DNA of 15,447 nt from XYD1-FULL-39-28 sp964539855 (lineage in GTDB: Bacteria > Patescibacteriota > Minisyncoccia > Minisyncoccales > Staskawiczbacteraceae): contig CAZIJR010000014.1 in NCBI GenBank assembly GCA_964539855.1, forward strand, positions 1 through 15,447, read 5' to 3'. The notes below the pieces were generated by a model. The model worked only from the letters and a program-made list of their open reading frames with translations. It had not been told where the DNA came from and searched no databases. Shown one piece after another: positions 1 to 6,793 of the stretch. The position numbers and the translations under genes were made by a program. How positions within the stretch are numbered: the stretch's first letter is position 1; every line of letters begins with the position of its first letter.

Positions 1-47
1 AACAACAATAATAAAAATGCCTACAGCTATAATCTTTTTAGTTTCCA

Positions 48-135
48 TGGCGGAGGAGGTGGGACTCGAACCCACGAACCCCTTGCGAGGTTCCACTTTT
101 CAAGAGTGGTGCAATAGCCGCTATGCGACTCCTCC
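48..135 (-). tRNA. tRNA-Ser (anticodon UGA), CCA encoded
   Basis: Read on the minus strand this folds as a class II tRNA. The acceptor stem GGAGGAG pairs with CTCCTCC, and the D arm is GCA/TGC. The anticodon stem CCACT/AGTGG encloses the loop CTTGAAA, giving anticodon TGA. A long variable arm follows, then the T arm GTGGG-TTCGAGT-CCCAC, discriminator G and an encoded CCA (48-50). The long variable arm and the anticodon together identify serine (UCN codons). It lies one base downstream of the tRNA-Ser(GCU) gene and is very probably cotranscribed with it. Confidence 0.96.
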
Positions 136-136
136 G

Positions 137-224
137 TGGCGGAGAGGGTGGGATTTGAACCCACGAGCCCCCGAAGGGGCGCAGGTTAGCAACCTGCTCC
201 TTTAAACCACTCAGGCACCTCTCC
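137..224 (-). tRNA. tRNA-Ser (anticodon GCU), CCA encoded
   Basis: On the minus strand the acceptor stem GGAGAGG pairs with CCTCTCC. The anticodon stem GCAGG/CCTGC encloses TTGCTAA, giving anticodon GCT (AGY serine codons). The variable arm is a GC-rich hairpin with a TTCG loop, the T arm is GTGGG-TTCAAAT-CCCAC, the discriminator is G and CCA is encoded (137-139). It is the promoter-proximal member of a two-gene serine tRNA unit. Only position 136 separates its CCA from the 5' end of the next tRNA. Confidence 0.96.
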
Positions 225-234
225 AATTGCCTTT

Positions 235-263
235 ACTTTACCTAAAAAAACCCATTAAGTCAA
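235..263 (-). promoter_or_regulatory. sigma70-type promoter of the tRNA-Ser pair
   Basis: On the minus strand TTGACT (258-263) is followed, after exactly 17 bases, by TAAAGT (235-240). Expected initiation at about 228 would leave only a few leader bases before the mature 5' end at 224. The hexamers and spacing are a good match to the housekeeping promoter consensus, and this is the best complete promoter in the window. Confidence 0.6.
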
Positions 264-320
264 TTTGAAAATAACTAGTTTTATGGTAAGAATAAATAAT
301 ATTATTATAGTTAAAAAATA

Positions 321-716
321 ATGACATCAAAAGATACGTTTGCCTGCGCTATAAATTGTATGGATGGCAGGGTACAGGATGCTGTAAAAGATTATCTTAA
401 AAAAACTTACAGTGTTGACTGGGTGGACCAGATTACAGAGCCTGGTCCAAATAAAACTTTATGCGAGTGTAATGTTTGCGATAAAAGCGTAATAGATGAT
501 ATTAAAAAAAGGGTAGATATTTCTGTAAATCACCACGGTTCTAAAGTAATTGCCATAGTGGGACATTTTGGCTGTGCGGGAAACCCAGCCGAAAAAGAAG
601 AGCAGATAGAACAACTGAAAGAATGCAAAGGAAAAGTGGAAGCCTTTGGGTTTCCAGCAGAAGTTATTTTGCTTTGGGTGGAAGGTGATTGGAAAACAGT
701 AGAGAGAATAAGCTAA
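321..716 (+). CDS. Small beta-carbonic-anhydrase-like zinc protein
   Basis: A 131-residue cytosolic protein with the two zinc-ligand motifs of beta-class carbonic anhydrases. C13-x-D15-x-R17 (CMDGR) supplies Cys and the Asp/Arg dyad, and H82-x-x-C85 (GHFGCAGNP) supplies His and the second Cys. The family role would be reversible CO2 hydration. At 131 residues it is much shorter than the usual 180-220, so the C-terminal helices of the classical fold are missing. Similar short proteins are common in CPR genomes, from memory. An additional cluster C48, C50, C53 could bind a metal or form disulfides. The start is ATG with no Shine-Dalgarno; a TATTAT box lies at 303-308, 12 bases upstream. Activity is inferred from motifs only, and a related non-enzymatic role is possible. 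Confidence 0.78.
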   Translation: MTSKDTFACAINCMDGRVQDAVKDYLKKTYSVDWVDQITEPGPNKTLCECNVCDKSVIDDIKKRVDISVNHHGSKVIAIVGHFGCAGNPAEKEEQIEQLKECKGKVEAFGFPAEVILLWVEGDWKTVERIS

Positions 717-774
717 TTTATTTGATTTTGTATTTATGTTATTATTTAACAATACAAATTAATCTTTGTTTATT

Positions 775-2835
775 ATGAAAATAAGATACTTTTTAGTCAC
801 AGCTGTTTTAGCAACAGCGATTTTATGTTTCTCGGCCACGCCGGCCAGCGCTTTAACTCAAACAGAGATGCAGGCTTTAATCGCTCAGATTCAAGTCCAA
901 ATTCAGTCTTTGTTGCAACAAATTATTCAGCTTCAAGCTCAGCAAGGATCTAACACATCAACCCCGTCTGGAGATTGGTGCCATACGTTTAATATCAATT
1001 TAGGGTTTTCAAGTTCTGGCTCTTCAGAAGTTGGGTATTTACATACAGCGCTAGACAAACAAGGCATTTCTTATTCTCCAGACTCGGGAAACACTTATTC
1101 AGAAGCCACTGCCGCGGGTGTTGTGGAGTTCCAAGAGAAATATGCATCAGAAACTTTGGCTTCATATGGATTGGCTCATGGTACGGGATATGTTGGCGTT
1201 TCTACGAGGAACAAGCTAAACTCGTTGTATAAGTGTGGCGCAACCCCAACTCCAACTCCAACTCAAGAGTGCACGCCTAATTGGCAGTGCACAGGATGGA
1301 CAAGCTGTAAAAACAATATTCAGAATAGGACTTGTAGTGATTCAAATGGTTGTGGAGTTACAACTGACAAGCCATCTGGGCTTCAGTCTTGCGCTATAGA
1401 GGAGTCTGTTAACGGGAGTTGTTCTGACTCTGACGGAGGCAAAGATTATTATACAAAGGGAATTATAACCTATAAATCTTCATCATCTGCTAACAATAGC
1501 ACAATGACAGATACGTGCTCTGGATATAATAATAAGTATGTTAGAGAATATTATTGTGATACATCTTCTGGTTTAAGTTATGGCTACAAAGACTATGAGT
1601 GTTCTAACGGATGTAGCGCCGGGGCGTGCAAGCAGGCTTCAGGTGGCACTTCGTCAGTTACATTGATTTCACCGACTATTGGCGGACAAAAATTTGAATT
1701 AGGTAAATATGTTCAAATAACCTGGAGTGTTCATCCACCGGTCTCTTATTGGTCTGGAGATCTCCCGGTATATGAAAGCATTAGTTCTGACTATAGTTTA
1801 TATGCTACCTTAGCCAAAGATGGAGTTGTAGTTAAAAAGGAAAAAACAGGAGCGCTTAATATGGCCGCCCAAAAGTCAAATTATACTGCCTCATATAGCA
1901 TGGCGATTCCTTTAGATAAAAGTTATTTAGGAGATGATTATAAAATATCTTTAAGTTGTGATCCAATTTTGGCTTGTAATGCGGTTAAAAGTGATTATTC
2001 CTTTAGTATTATAGATGCCTCGTCAGTTTATTTTACCTCTGTGCCCGTGATATCTAGCTTAAGCCCAAGCGTTCTTTATAAAGGCCAAAGCACAGATATT
2101 ACAATTACGGGTAGTTATTTTACGGGTGCTGACAAGCTACCGAGTTGTGGAATTTCAGCTAGTTTGGTGGGTCTTAAGGTGAACAGTTGTCAATTAGTTG
2201 GCGGTAATACAATAAAAGCAAATGTAACCATATCTGATACCGCAACCATAGGTACGCGTTATTTATCAATCAGCGACGGTAAAATTAACAGCAATAAGGT
2301 CAATTTTGCGGTGTCTTTAGCTGGGTGCTCGGATGCAGACGGAGGTTTAAGTTATTATAGTGGGACTTCTAAGACAGAGGGCTTGGCAAGCTGGACCAAC
2401 ACACAGGGAACTTTTTTTGACACTTGCACAGGAAGCACTCTAAGGGAATATTATTGCAGTAATGATAAAGTTTATTACAAAGATTACGTTTGTCCTGGTG
2501 GATGCACATCATTTTATTGTAACCCCTATATAAAGGTTTTGTCTCCCAATGGCGCAGAGTCTTTTAAAGTCGGCGGGAAATACACGATAAACTGGGAATC
2601 TTTGGCAATAAACAGCGTAAATATAATTTTGTGGGGTCCAAATGGAAATCAGCACATAGCAAATATAGTTCCAAGCGCTGATGGGCCAAACTCTTATTCC
2701 TGGACCGTGGATTCAAAGATGGTCTCCTTACTGGGAGGGGCAGGAAGCCAATATTATATTTCTGTTGTGGGCACATGCTATTCTTGTACCAGTTCACCAC
2801 AAGATAAGAGTGACAGTAAATTTACTATACAGTAA
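775..2835 (+). CDS. Secreted modular surface protein with PG-binding, Cys-rich and Ig-like domains
   Basis: The start chosen is ATG 775: a TTG at 766 is in frame, but 775 gives a clean signal peptide ending at ASA (about residue 26). The 686-residue product then has: a Gln-rich amphipathic coil (about 30-58); a PG_binding_1-like domain (68-154) with the typical FQEKYASE and HGTGYVG segments; a Thr-Pro linker; a thrombospondin-1-like Cys region (166-206, motif W-x-C-x-x-W); a Cys module beginning CSDSDGG (216-285); a Ser/Thr-rich Ig-like domain (295-414); an IPT/TIG-like domain (424-513); a second Cys module beginning CSDADGG (518-582); and a last Ig-like domain (585-686). No LPxTG motif or C-terminal membrane helix is seen, so retention would rely on the PG-binding domain. 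The function is probably in the cell wall or in adhesion. The gene ends 7 bp from the convergent comF. Confidence 0.82.
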   Translation: MKIRYFLVTAVLATAILCFSATPASALTQTEMQALIAQIQVQIQSLLQQIIQLQAQQGSNTSTPSGDWCHTFNINLGFSSSGSSEVGYLHTALDKQGISYSPDSGNTYSEATAAGVVEFQEKYASETLASYGLAHGTGYVGVSTRNKLNSLYKCGATPTPTPTQECTPNWQCTGWTSCKNNIQNRTCSDSNGCGVTTDKPSGLQSCAIEESVNGSCSDSDGGKDYYTKGIITYKSSSSANNSTMTDTCSGYNNKYVREYYCDTSSGLSYGYKDYECSNGCSAGACKQASGGTSSVTLISPTIGGQKFELGKYVQITWSVHPPVSYWSGDLPVYESISSDYSLYATLAKDGVVVKKEKTGALNMAAQKSNYTASYSMAIPLDKSYLGDDYKISLSCDPILACNAVKSDYSFSIIDASSVYFTSVPVISSLSPSVLYKGQSTDITITGSYFTGADKLPSCGISASLVGLKVNSCQLVGGNTIKANVTISDTATIGTRYLSISDGKINSNKVNFAVSLAGCSDADGGLSYYSGTSKTEGLASWTNTQGTFFDTCTGSTLREYYCSNDKVYYKDYVCPGGCTSFYCNPYIKVLSPNGAESFKVGGKYTINWESLAINSVNIILWGPNGNQHIANIVPSADGPNSYSWTVDSKMVSLLGGAGSQYYISVVGTCYSCTSSPQDKSDSKFTIQ

Positions 2836-2842
2836 GTTTAAT

Positions 2843-3592
2843 TTAGCCTTCTCGGGCCAAAGCTATGCCCCAGACGGATTTGGCGCCAGCGTCCAGTAAA
2901 ACCTGAGAGCAGTGTTCCATAGTGGAGCCTGTGGTATAAACATCATCAACTAAAAATATTTTAGAAAACTGTGCAATTTCTGATGTTGCGCAGTTTTTAT
3001 TAATAGTAAAAGCTCCAGCCAAGTTTTTTAATCTTTCTTCTCTTTTTTGTTCCATTTGAGGTGGAGTGGATTTTATTTTTATTAAAATATTTGAGGCTAC
3101 AGGAATTTTTAAAACCTTAGACAATTCTTTTGACAATTCTTCTGACTGATTATATCCACGGTCTTTTATTTTTTTTTGGTCTAACGGAACGGGAACTAAA
3201 ACTCCATTTTCCCAGGGGTCATTTGTATTTTTACCTGTTTTTATAAAGTGTTCTATTAAAAGACTTGCCAATGGTTTTGCTAGGTTTTTTATAAAAGGCT
3301 TGTATTTAAACTGGTGGATAAGTTTTCTGGTCAAGGTTTTTTCCTTGTAGGATAGAGCAAAATAAAGACCCGAAAGTTTTTTATGTCGGCATTTTGGGCA
3401 TTTGCCTTCTTTAGAATTTTTGGGAATCCAAAAAGTGCTACGTTCGCACAAACAGTAGCCGTGGTCTATAATTTCTAAAAGCTCCCGGCAATCTTCGCAT
3501 AAAAACGTGCCTTCTGTTTGGCAGCCAAGGCAAAATTTGGGGAACAGTAAATCTTGCAAAAAGCTATTTTTATGATTTGTTGATTTATCCAC
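2843..3592 (-). CDS. comF: ComF family phosphoribosyltransferase-like competence protein
   Basis: A 249-residue cytoplasmic protein of the ComF/GntX family, needed for DNA uptake in naturally competent bacteria. The N-terminal zinc ribbon has C21-x2-C24 and C32-x2-C35, with further Cys pairs at C47/C49 and C65/C68. The central segment with FKYKP and GYNQS (147-150) is typical of the family. The PRPP-binding loop is VDDVYTTGST (215-224). Length and domain order are normal. The start is GTG (3590-3592), placed by the upstream end of the frame and overlapping a perfect TTATCCACA on the plus strand. It is transcribed divergently from pilM across 79 bp and convergently with the surface protein gene. 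Its position next to a T4P locus fits a pilus-dependent transformation role, which is an inference from context. Confidence 0.92.
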   Translation of the reverse strand: MDKSTNHKNSFLQDLLFPKFCLGCQTEGTFLCEDCRELLEIIDHGYCLCERSTFWIPKNSKEGKCPKCRHKKLSGLYFALSYKEKTLTRKLIHQFKYKPFIKNLAKPLASLLIEHFIKTGKNTNDPWENGVLVPVPLDQKKIKDRGYNQSEELSKELSKVLKIPVASNILIKIKSTPPQMEQKREERLKNLAGAFTINKNCATSEIAQFSKIFLVDDVYTTGSTMEHCSQVLLDAGAKSVWGIALAREG

Positions 3593-3593
3593 A
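3585..3593. promoter_or_regulatory. DnaA-box-like 9-mer over the comF start codon
   Basis: The plus strand reads TTATCCACA, the consensus DnaA box. Its complement forms the first codons of comF (GTG GAT AA). It may be a regulatory site or simply the coding sequence of V-D-K. Confidence 0.3.
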
Positions 3594-3616
3594 GTGCTGT
3601 TGATTTAATTTTAGTT

Positions 3617-3622
3617 TATAAT
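3617..3622 (+). promoter_or_regulatory. Candidate -10 box for the pil locus
   Basis: A perfect TATAAT lies in the 79-bp divergent comF/pilM gap, 49 bases before the pilM ATG. There is no good -35 at 16-18 bases; the nearest TTGATT (3600-3605) is only 11 bases away. It would start a roughly 40-base leader containing a ten-codon frame (ATG 3653 to TAG) that overlaps the pilM start out of frame. Confidence 0.35.
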
Positions 3623-3671
3623 GTAATAAGACTAATTAAAAGTCGGGGTTTTATGTTAGCCATCGAAAGAA

Positions 3672-4769
3672 ATGAATTTTAGTTTAGGAAAATTAAATAT
3701 TCTTGAAAATCCTTTAAAAATGTTTTTTCCCAAAAAAATGGTGGGAATTGATATTGGCACCTCGTCAATAAAAATTGTTGAGATGTCGCGATGGGGGCAG
3801 GGAAAAACACTGGAAAATTATGGGGAGATAAAATCTGTTTCGCTTTATAAGGAGCCTTTTCGCAATGCTGAAAAAGGGAGCTATTTGCTTTCAAATTATT
3901 TTGTATCAAGAGCCATAAAAGCTGTTTTAGATGAATCTAGAATACGGACAAGAGCAGCAATATTTTCAATTCCTGATTTTTCTACCTTTTGTACTTCGTT
4001 TGAATTACCTCCTATGCCTGCAAGAGAATTACCTGAGGCGGTTTATTATAACGCTCCCCAGCATATTCCCCTGCCTGCAACAGAAACAACATTAGACTGG
4101 AAATTAGTGGGAGGCACACCGGGCGACAGCCGTTCATCTTTAAAAATATTTTTAGTTGCCATTCCTAATCAAACCATCCAGGATTATCAGAAAGTTGCGC
4201 AATTGGCAGGATTAGAGCTTTATGCTGTGGAGGCCGAAGCGTTGAGCTTGGCAAGAGCTTTGGTCAAAGAAGATAAAAAGTGTGTGTGTTTGGTGGACAT
4301 AGGAGTGCAGAGTACTACGGTGAATATAATAGATAAACAAAAAATGAAAAAAAGCTATAGCGTTGACTTTGCCGGTAGCCAGCTTACTTATGCTATTTCA
4401 TCCTCTTTAGGGATGGGCCACACTGAGGCGGAAGAGCTGAAAAGTCGGCAAGGATTGGTGTCTTCAAAAGAAAACATTTCAAAAACCTTGTATTTGTTGG
4501 TTGACCCCCTTATTATTGAAGTCAAAAAAATTCTGGCTGATTTTTATCAGCAGGAGCAAACAGAAGCAGAAATAATTTATTTAACCGGAGGCACAGCTGC
4601 TATGCCGGGCCTTAAAGAATATTTTACCGAAGTTTTAAAAAAGAAAGTTGAAATTCCAAATTGTTTTTCTGATGTGCTTTATCCCCCAGTTCTTGGCAAA
4701 ACTATTGAGGAGCTTGCGCCAAGATTTTCAGTGGCAACAGGAGCAGCGCTGGGTGGCTTGGAAACCTAA
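3672..4769 (+). CDS. pilM: Type IV pilus assembly ATPase-fold protein PilM
   Basis: A 365-residue cytoplasmic, actin-like (FtsA-type) protein that binds the N-terminus of PilN and couples the inner-membrane scaffold to the motor. Phosphate-1 motif: VGIDIGTSSIKIVEM (24-38). The family segment around PEAVYYNAPQHIPLP lies at 121-135. Phosphate-2 is VDIGVQSTTVN (208-218), and the adenosine motif is YLTGGTAAMPGL (303-314). The first roughly 20 residues are an amphipathic extension before the fold begins. The start is ATG with GAAAGAA just upstream, which is not a convincing Shine-Dalgarno. It is the first gene of the plus-strand pilus locus, 27 bp before pilN. Length is normal for the family. Confidence 0.95.
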   Translation: MNFSLGKLNILENPLKMFFPKKMVGIDIGTSSIKIVEMSRWGQGKTLENYGEIKSVSLYKEPFRNAEKGSYLLSNYFVSRAIKAVLDESRIRTRAAIFSIPDFSTFCTSFELPPMPARELPEAVYYNAPQHIPLPATETTLDWKLVGGTPGDSRSSLKIFLVAIPNQTIQDYQKVAQLAGLELYAVEAEALSLARALVKEDKKCVCLVDIGVQSTTVNIIDKQKMKKSYSVDFAGSQLTYAISSSLGMGHTEAEELKSRQGLVSSKENISKTLYLLVDPLIIEVKKILADFYQQEQTEAEIIYLTGGTAAMPGLKEYFTEVLKKKVEIPNCFSDVLYPPVLGKTIEELAPRFSVATGAALGGLET

Positions 4770-4776
4770 TTTAATA

Positions 4777-4782
4777 TATAAT
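4777..4782 (+). promoter_or_regulatory. Candidate -10 box upstream of pilN
   Basis: A perfect TATAAT ends 13 bases before the pilN ATG, so a transcript from it would have only about six leader bases. No -35 is apparent. The pilM-pilN gap is only 26 bases and AT-rich, so chance is possible. Confidence 0.3.
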
Positions 4783-4795
4783 AAATTAATAGGAA

Positions 4796-5824
4796 ATGGA
4801 TTTTAGGATTTTATTTCAATTAAAAGAAAAAAGATTTTGGTGGATGGATGTCATCTTCTATTTTGCGGTGTCCCTGTTTATAGCCACTATATTTTGTTAT
4901 GTAATTTTTTTGGTAAAAAACAGCATGCAGAGGGAGGAAATTAAAAATCAGATAGAAGCCCTGCAAACCGTTGGGACACCACAACAAAAAGAATATGAAA
5001 AATCAGTTCTTGGATACCAAAAGAAAATTAATGATTTTACCGATATTTTTGAAAATCATGAGTTTGCTTCACATGTTTTTGGATTTATGCAAAAGCAAAC
5101 CCTGCCTAATATATGGTTTAAACAGTTTTCTTTAGATAGGAAAAATACCAAAGTGGAGATGTCTGGAGAAGCCGATAGTATGGAGGCAGTTAGCCGGCAG
5201 GTGGCAAATTTTGAAAGAAATGAAAGTGTGGAAAAAGTAACCACTTTAAATTCTTCGCTGGGCCAGTTTGCAAAGATCGATTTTAGCCTTAGCGTTGCGC
5301 TTAATAAGGATTTATTTGTCTATGTTCCAGAAACGGAAACAGATTCACCTGAAGTCGTAGTTATAAAACCAGTTGAAGTTGTATCAAGCCCGCAGACTAA
5401 GGACAGACAAAAATTAATAACAGTCTTTGATTTTCTTTTGAGTCCGGAAGTGATTGGGCAGGTAGATCAAGTGAGCCATACAGTTATTATGGACGTGCCG
5501 TATGGAACAGATCTGACAAAATTGCAGACGCTTATTATAATTTCGCCTGGAGCCACAATCACTCCTAGATCTGGAGTTATCCAGAATTTTACAACCCCAG
5601 TTTTTTATACGGTTACAGCTAAAGACGGTTCAACCCAAGAGTATGTGGTAAAAGTTAATGTTTTACCAGAAGAGTCCGCGTCAAAAGGGTTTTTTAAATT
5701 TAACGCAATTTTTGTGGCCATTGGATTGGTGTTAGTTATGATTGTGGCAGTTTTAGCTTCATTCTTTATATTTAGAAAAAGGTTGAGAGATAAACAACAA
5801 GATATAAAATCAAATGCAAATTGA
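4796..5824 (+). CDS. pilN: PilN-like pilus scaffold protein with extra C-terminal domain and second membrane helix
   Basis: Residues 1-170 have normal PilN architecture: a short cytoplasmic N-terminus (1-15), a membrane helix (about 18-40), a coiled coil (45-85) and a ferredoxin-like domain (90-170, ending DFSLSVAL). Normal PilN stops near here. This protein continues to 342 residues. After a Pro/Val/Thr linker (175-203) comes an approximately 85-residue beta-rich domain (205-290) with the pattern ITVFDF ... VPYGTDLTKL ... PGATITPRSG ... FYTVTAKDGSTQEYVVKV, resembling the DUF5018/cadherin-like domains of bacterial surface proteins. Then comes a second membrane helix (304-326) and a basic tail (FRKRLRDK). 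The predicted topology puts both ends in the cytoplasm with the added domain outside. The position between pilM and pilO supports the PilN call. The last 11 bases overlap pilO. The extension is not explained by classical PilN function. Confidence 0.85.
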   Translation: MDFRILFQLKEKRFWWMDVIFYFAVSLFIATIFCYVIFLVKNSMQREEIKNQIEALQTVGTPQQKEYEKSVLGYQKKINDFTDIFENHEFASHVFGFMQKQTLPNIWFKQFSLDRKNTKVEMSGEADSMEAVSRQVANFERNESVEKVTTLNSSLGQFAKIDFSLSVALNKDLFVYVPETETDSPEVVVIKPVEVVSSPQTKDRQKLITVFDFLLSPEVIGQVDQVSHTVIMDVPYGTDLTKLQTLIIISPGATITPRSGVIQNFTTPVFYTVTAKDGSTQEYVVKVNVLPEESASKGFFKFNAIFVAIGLVLVMIVAVLASFFIFRKRLRDKQQDIKSNAN

Positions 5825-6383
5825 TCGTCCCATTGCTATAGCTATTATTCTTTTTATTATTTTGCTTTTGGTATTCTTTTTAGTGATGCCAGAATACAAA
5901 ACCTTTAAAGAGCTCCAGCTTGATCTTGGAGAAAAAAAAGCCGAGTTTAATGCCGAGTTTGATTATTATGCCGAAATAACAAAAAAATATTATGAACTAC
6001 AAAACCGTTCTGAAGACTTAGCAAAGGTAGATAATGCTCTCCCCCAAGACCCAAATTTAGGAAAACTTGTTTATTATTTCCAAAAAACAGCTTCAGACAG
6101 CGGAATGATAGTCAAAAATCTGTTTTTGTCAAAATCAGCTCCTGTTTCATCAAAGGGGAGCAAAAAAAGTATCAACGAAATAATTTTTTCAATAAATGTT
6201 TTGGGAAATTATTCTTCGTTGGGTGATTTTTTGGCCTCCCTTGAAAAATCGGACAGGATTTTTGAAGTTACAAACATTTCCTTTGGGTCTTCGTCCGAGC
6301 CAGACATTGTTTCATCTGAAAGTCAATTTGAAATCCAGCAATCATACGATTTTAATCTGCAAATTAAAACCAATTCATATTAA
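5814..6383 (+). CDS. pilO: Pilus scaffold protein PilO
   Basis: A 189-residue bitopic membrane protein that dimerises with PilN to align the pilus machine. It has a short N-terminus, one strongly hydrophobic helix (7-25), a charged coiled coil (about 27-70) and an alpha/beta ferredoxin-like domain (about 80-187). The segment SLGDFLASLEKSDRIFEV (135-152) is typical of PilO/GspM-like folds. The ATG lies inside the end of pilN (11-base overlap), implying translational coupling. Sequence conservation is low, as is usual for PilO; the assignment rests on topology, size and gene order. Confidence 0.88.
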   Translation: MQIDRPIAIAIILFIILLLVFFLVMPEYKTFKELQLDLGEKKAEFNAEFDYYAEITKKYYELQNRSEDLAKVDNALPQDPNLGKLVYYFQKTASDSGMIVKNLFLSKSAPVSSKGSKKSINEIIFSINVLGNYSSLGDFLASLEKSDRIFEVTNISFGSSSEPDIVSSESQFEIQQSYDFNLQIKTNSY

Positions 6384-6385
6384 AT

Positions 6386-6778
6386 ATGGCAGTTGTATTT
6401 ATATCACCAAAGCAAAGGCAAAAAACATTTTTTATAGGTATAACAATCATTTTTGTGCTGTTTTTAGCTTTTGTGACTTTTGGAGTTCTTTTATCCGGAC
6501 CAAAACAAGTTCAGCCAACTTTAGTTTTTAATAAACCAAAAGTTAGTATTAATACAGAAGTATTTGATTCAGAACAATTTCAAAGCTTACAGCCTTTTTC
6601 AGAAATGAAGATACAATTTATTTATGAAGCCGAAACTAAGGAAAACAAAGCCGTGGAAGGATTTATAACAGCTGAGTCTGTAGACGACGCTAGGAAAATT
6701 TTAGAAGCAACTGGATTGGAAATAATTAGTATAAAAGAGGTGGAAATAGGAAGAGAAAATCCTTTTACGCCATACTAA
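6386..6778 (+). CDS. Membrane-anchored PilC-N-terminal-like domain protein in the PilP position
   Basis: A 130-residue protein with a short basic N-terminus, one membrane helix (about 15-37), a linker containing VFNKPKVSINTEVF (47-60), and a C-terminal domain (76-119). That domain aligns without gaps to residues 2-45 of the PilC encoded at 11060-12268, with 14 identical residues in 44 by my hand count (shared: I-Y-x-A, K-E, K, G, A, A, L, S-I-K-E). It resembles the small N-terminal domain preceding the first GspF domain in PilC/GspF. It lies 2 bp after pilO, where pilP is found in diderms, but it has no lipobox and no PilP features. I infer a link between the PilM/N/O scaffold and the platform. 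No experimental role is known to me. Confidence 0.8.
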   Translation: MAVVFISPKQRQKTFFIGITIIFVLFLAFVTFGVLLSGPKQVQPTLVFNKPKVSINTEVFDSEQFQSLQPFSEMKIQFIYEAETKENKAVEGFITAESVDDARKILEATGLEIISIKEVEIGRENPFTPY

Positions 6779-6793
6779 AGCTTATAACTTAAA

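Noticed and set aside
766..774. TTG start for the surface protein
   Set aside because: It adds only three residues before a normal ATG that gives a better signal peptide.
6196..6531. 111-aa frame overlapping pilO and the next gene
   Set aside because: It spans two well-supported genes in another frame and has shadow-like composition (Trp/Ile/Phe/Lys).
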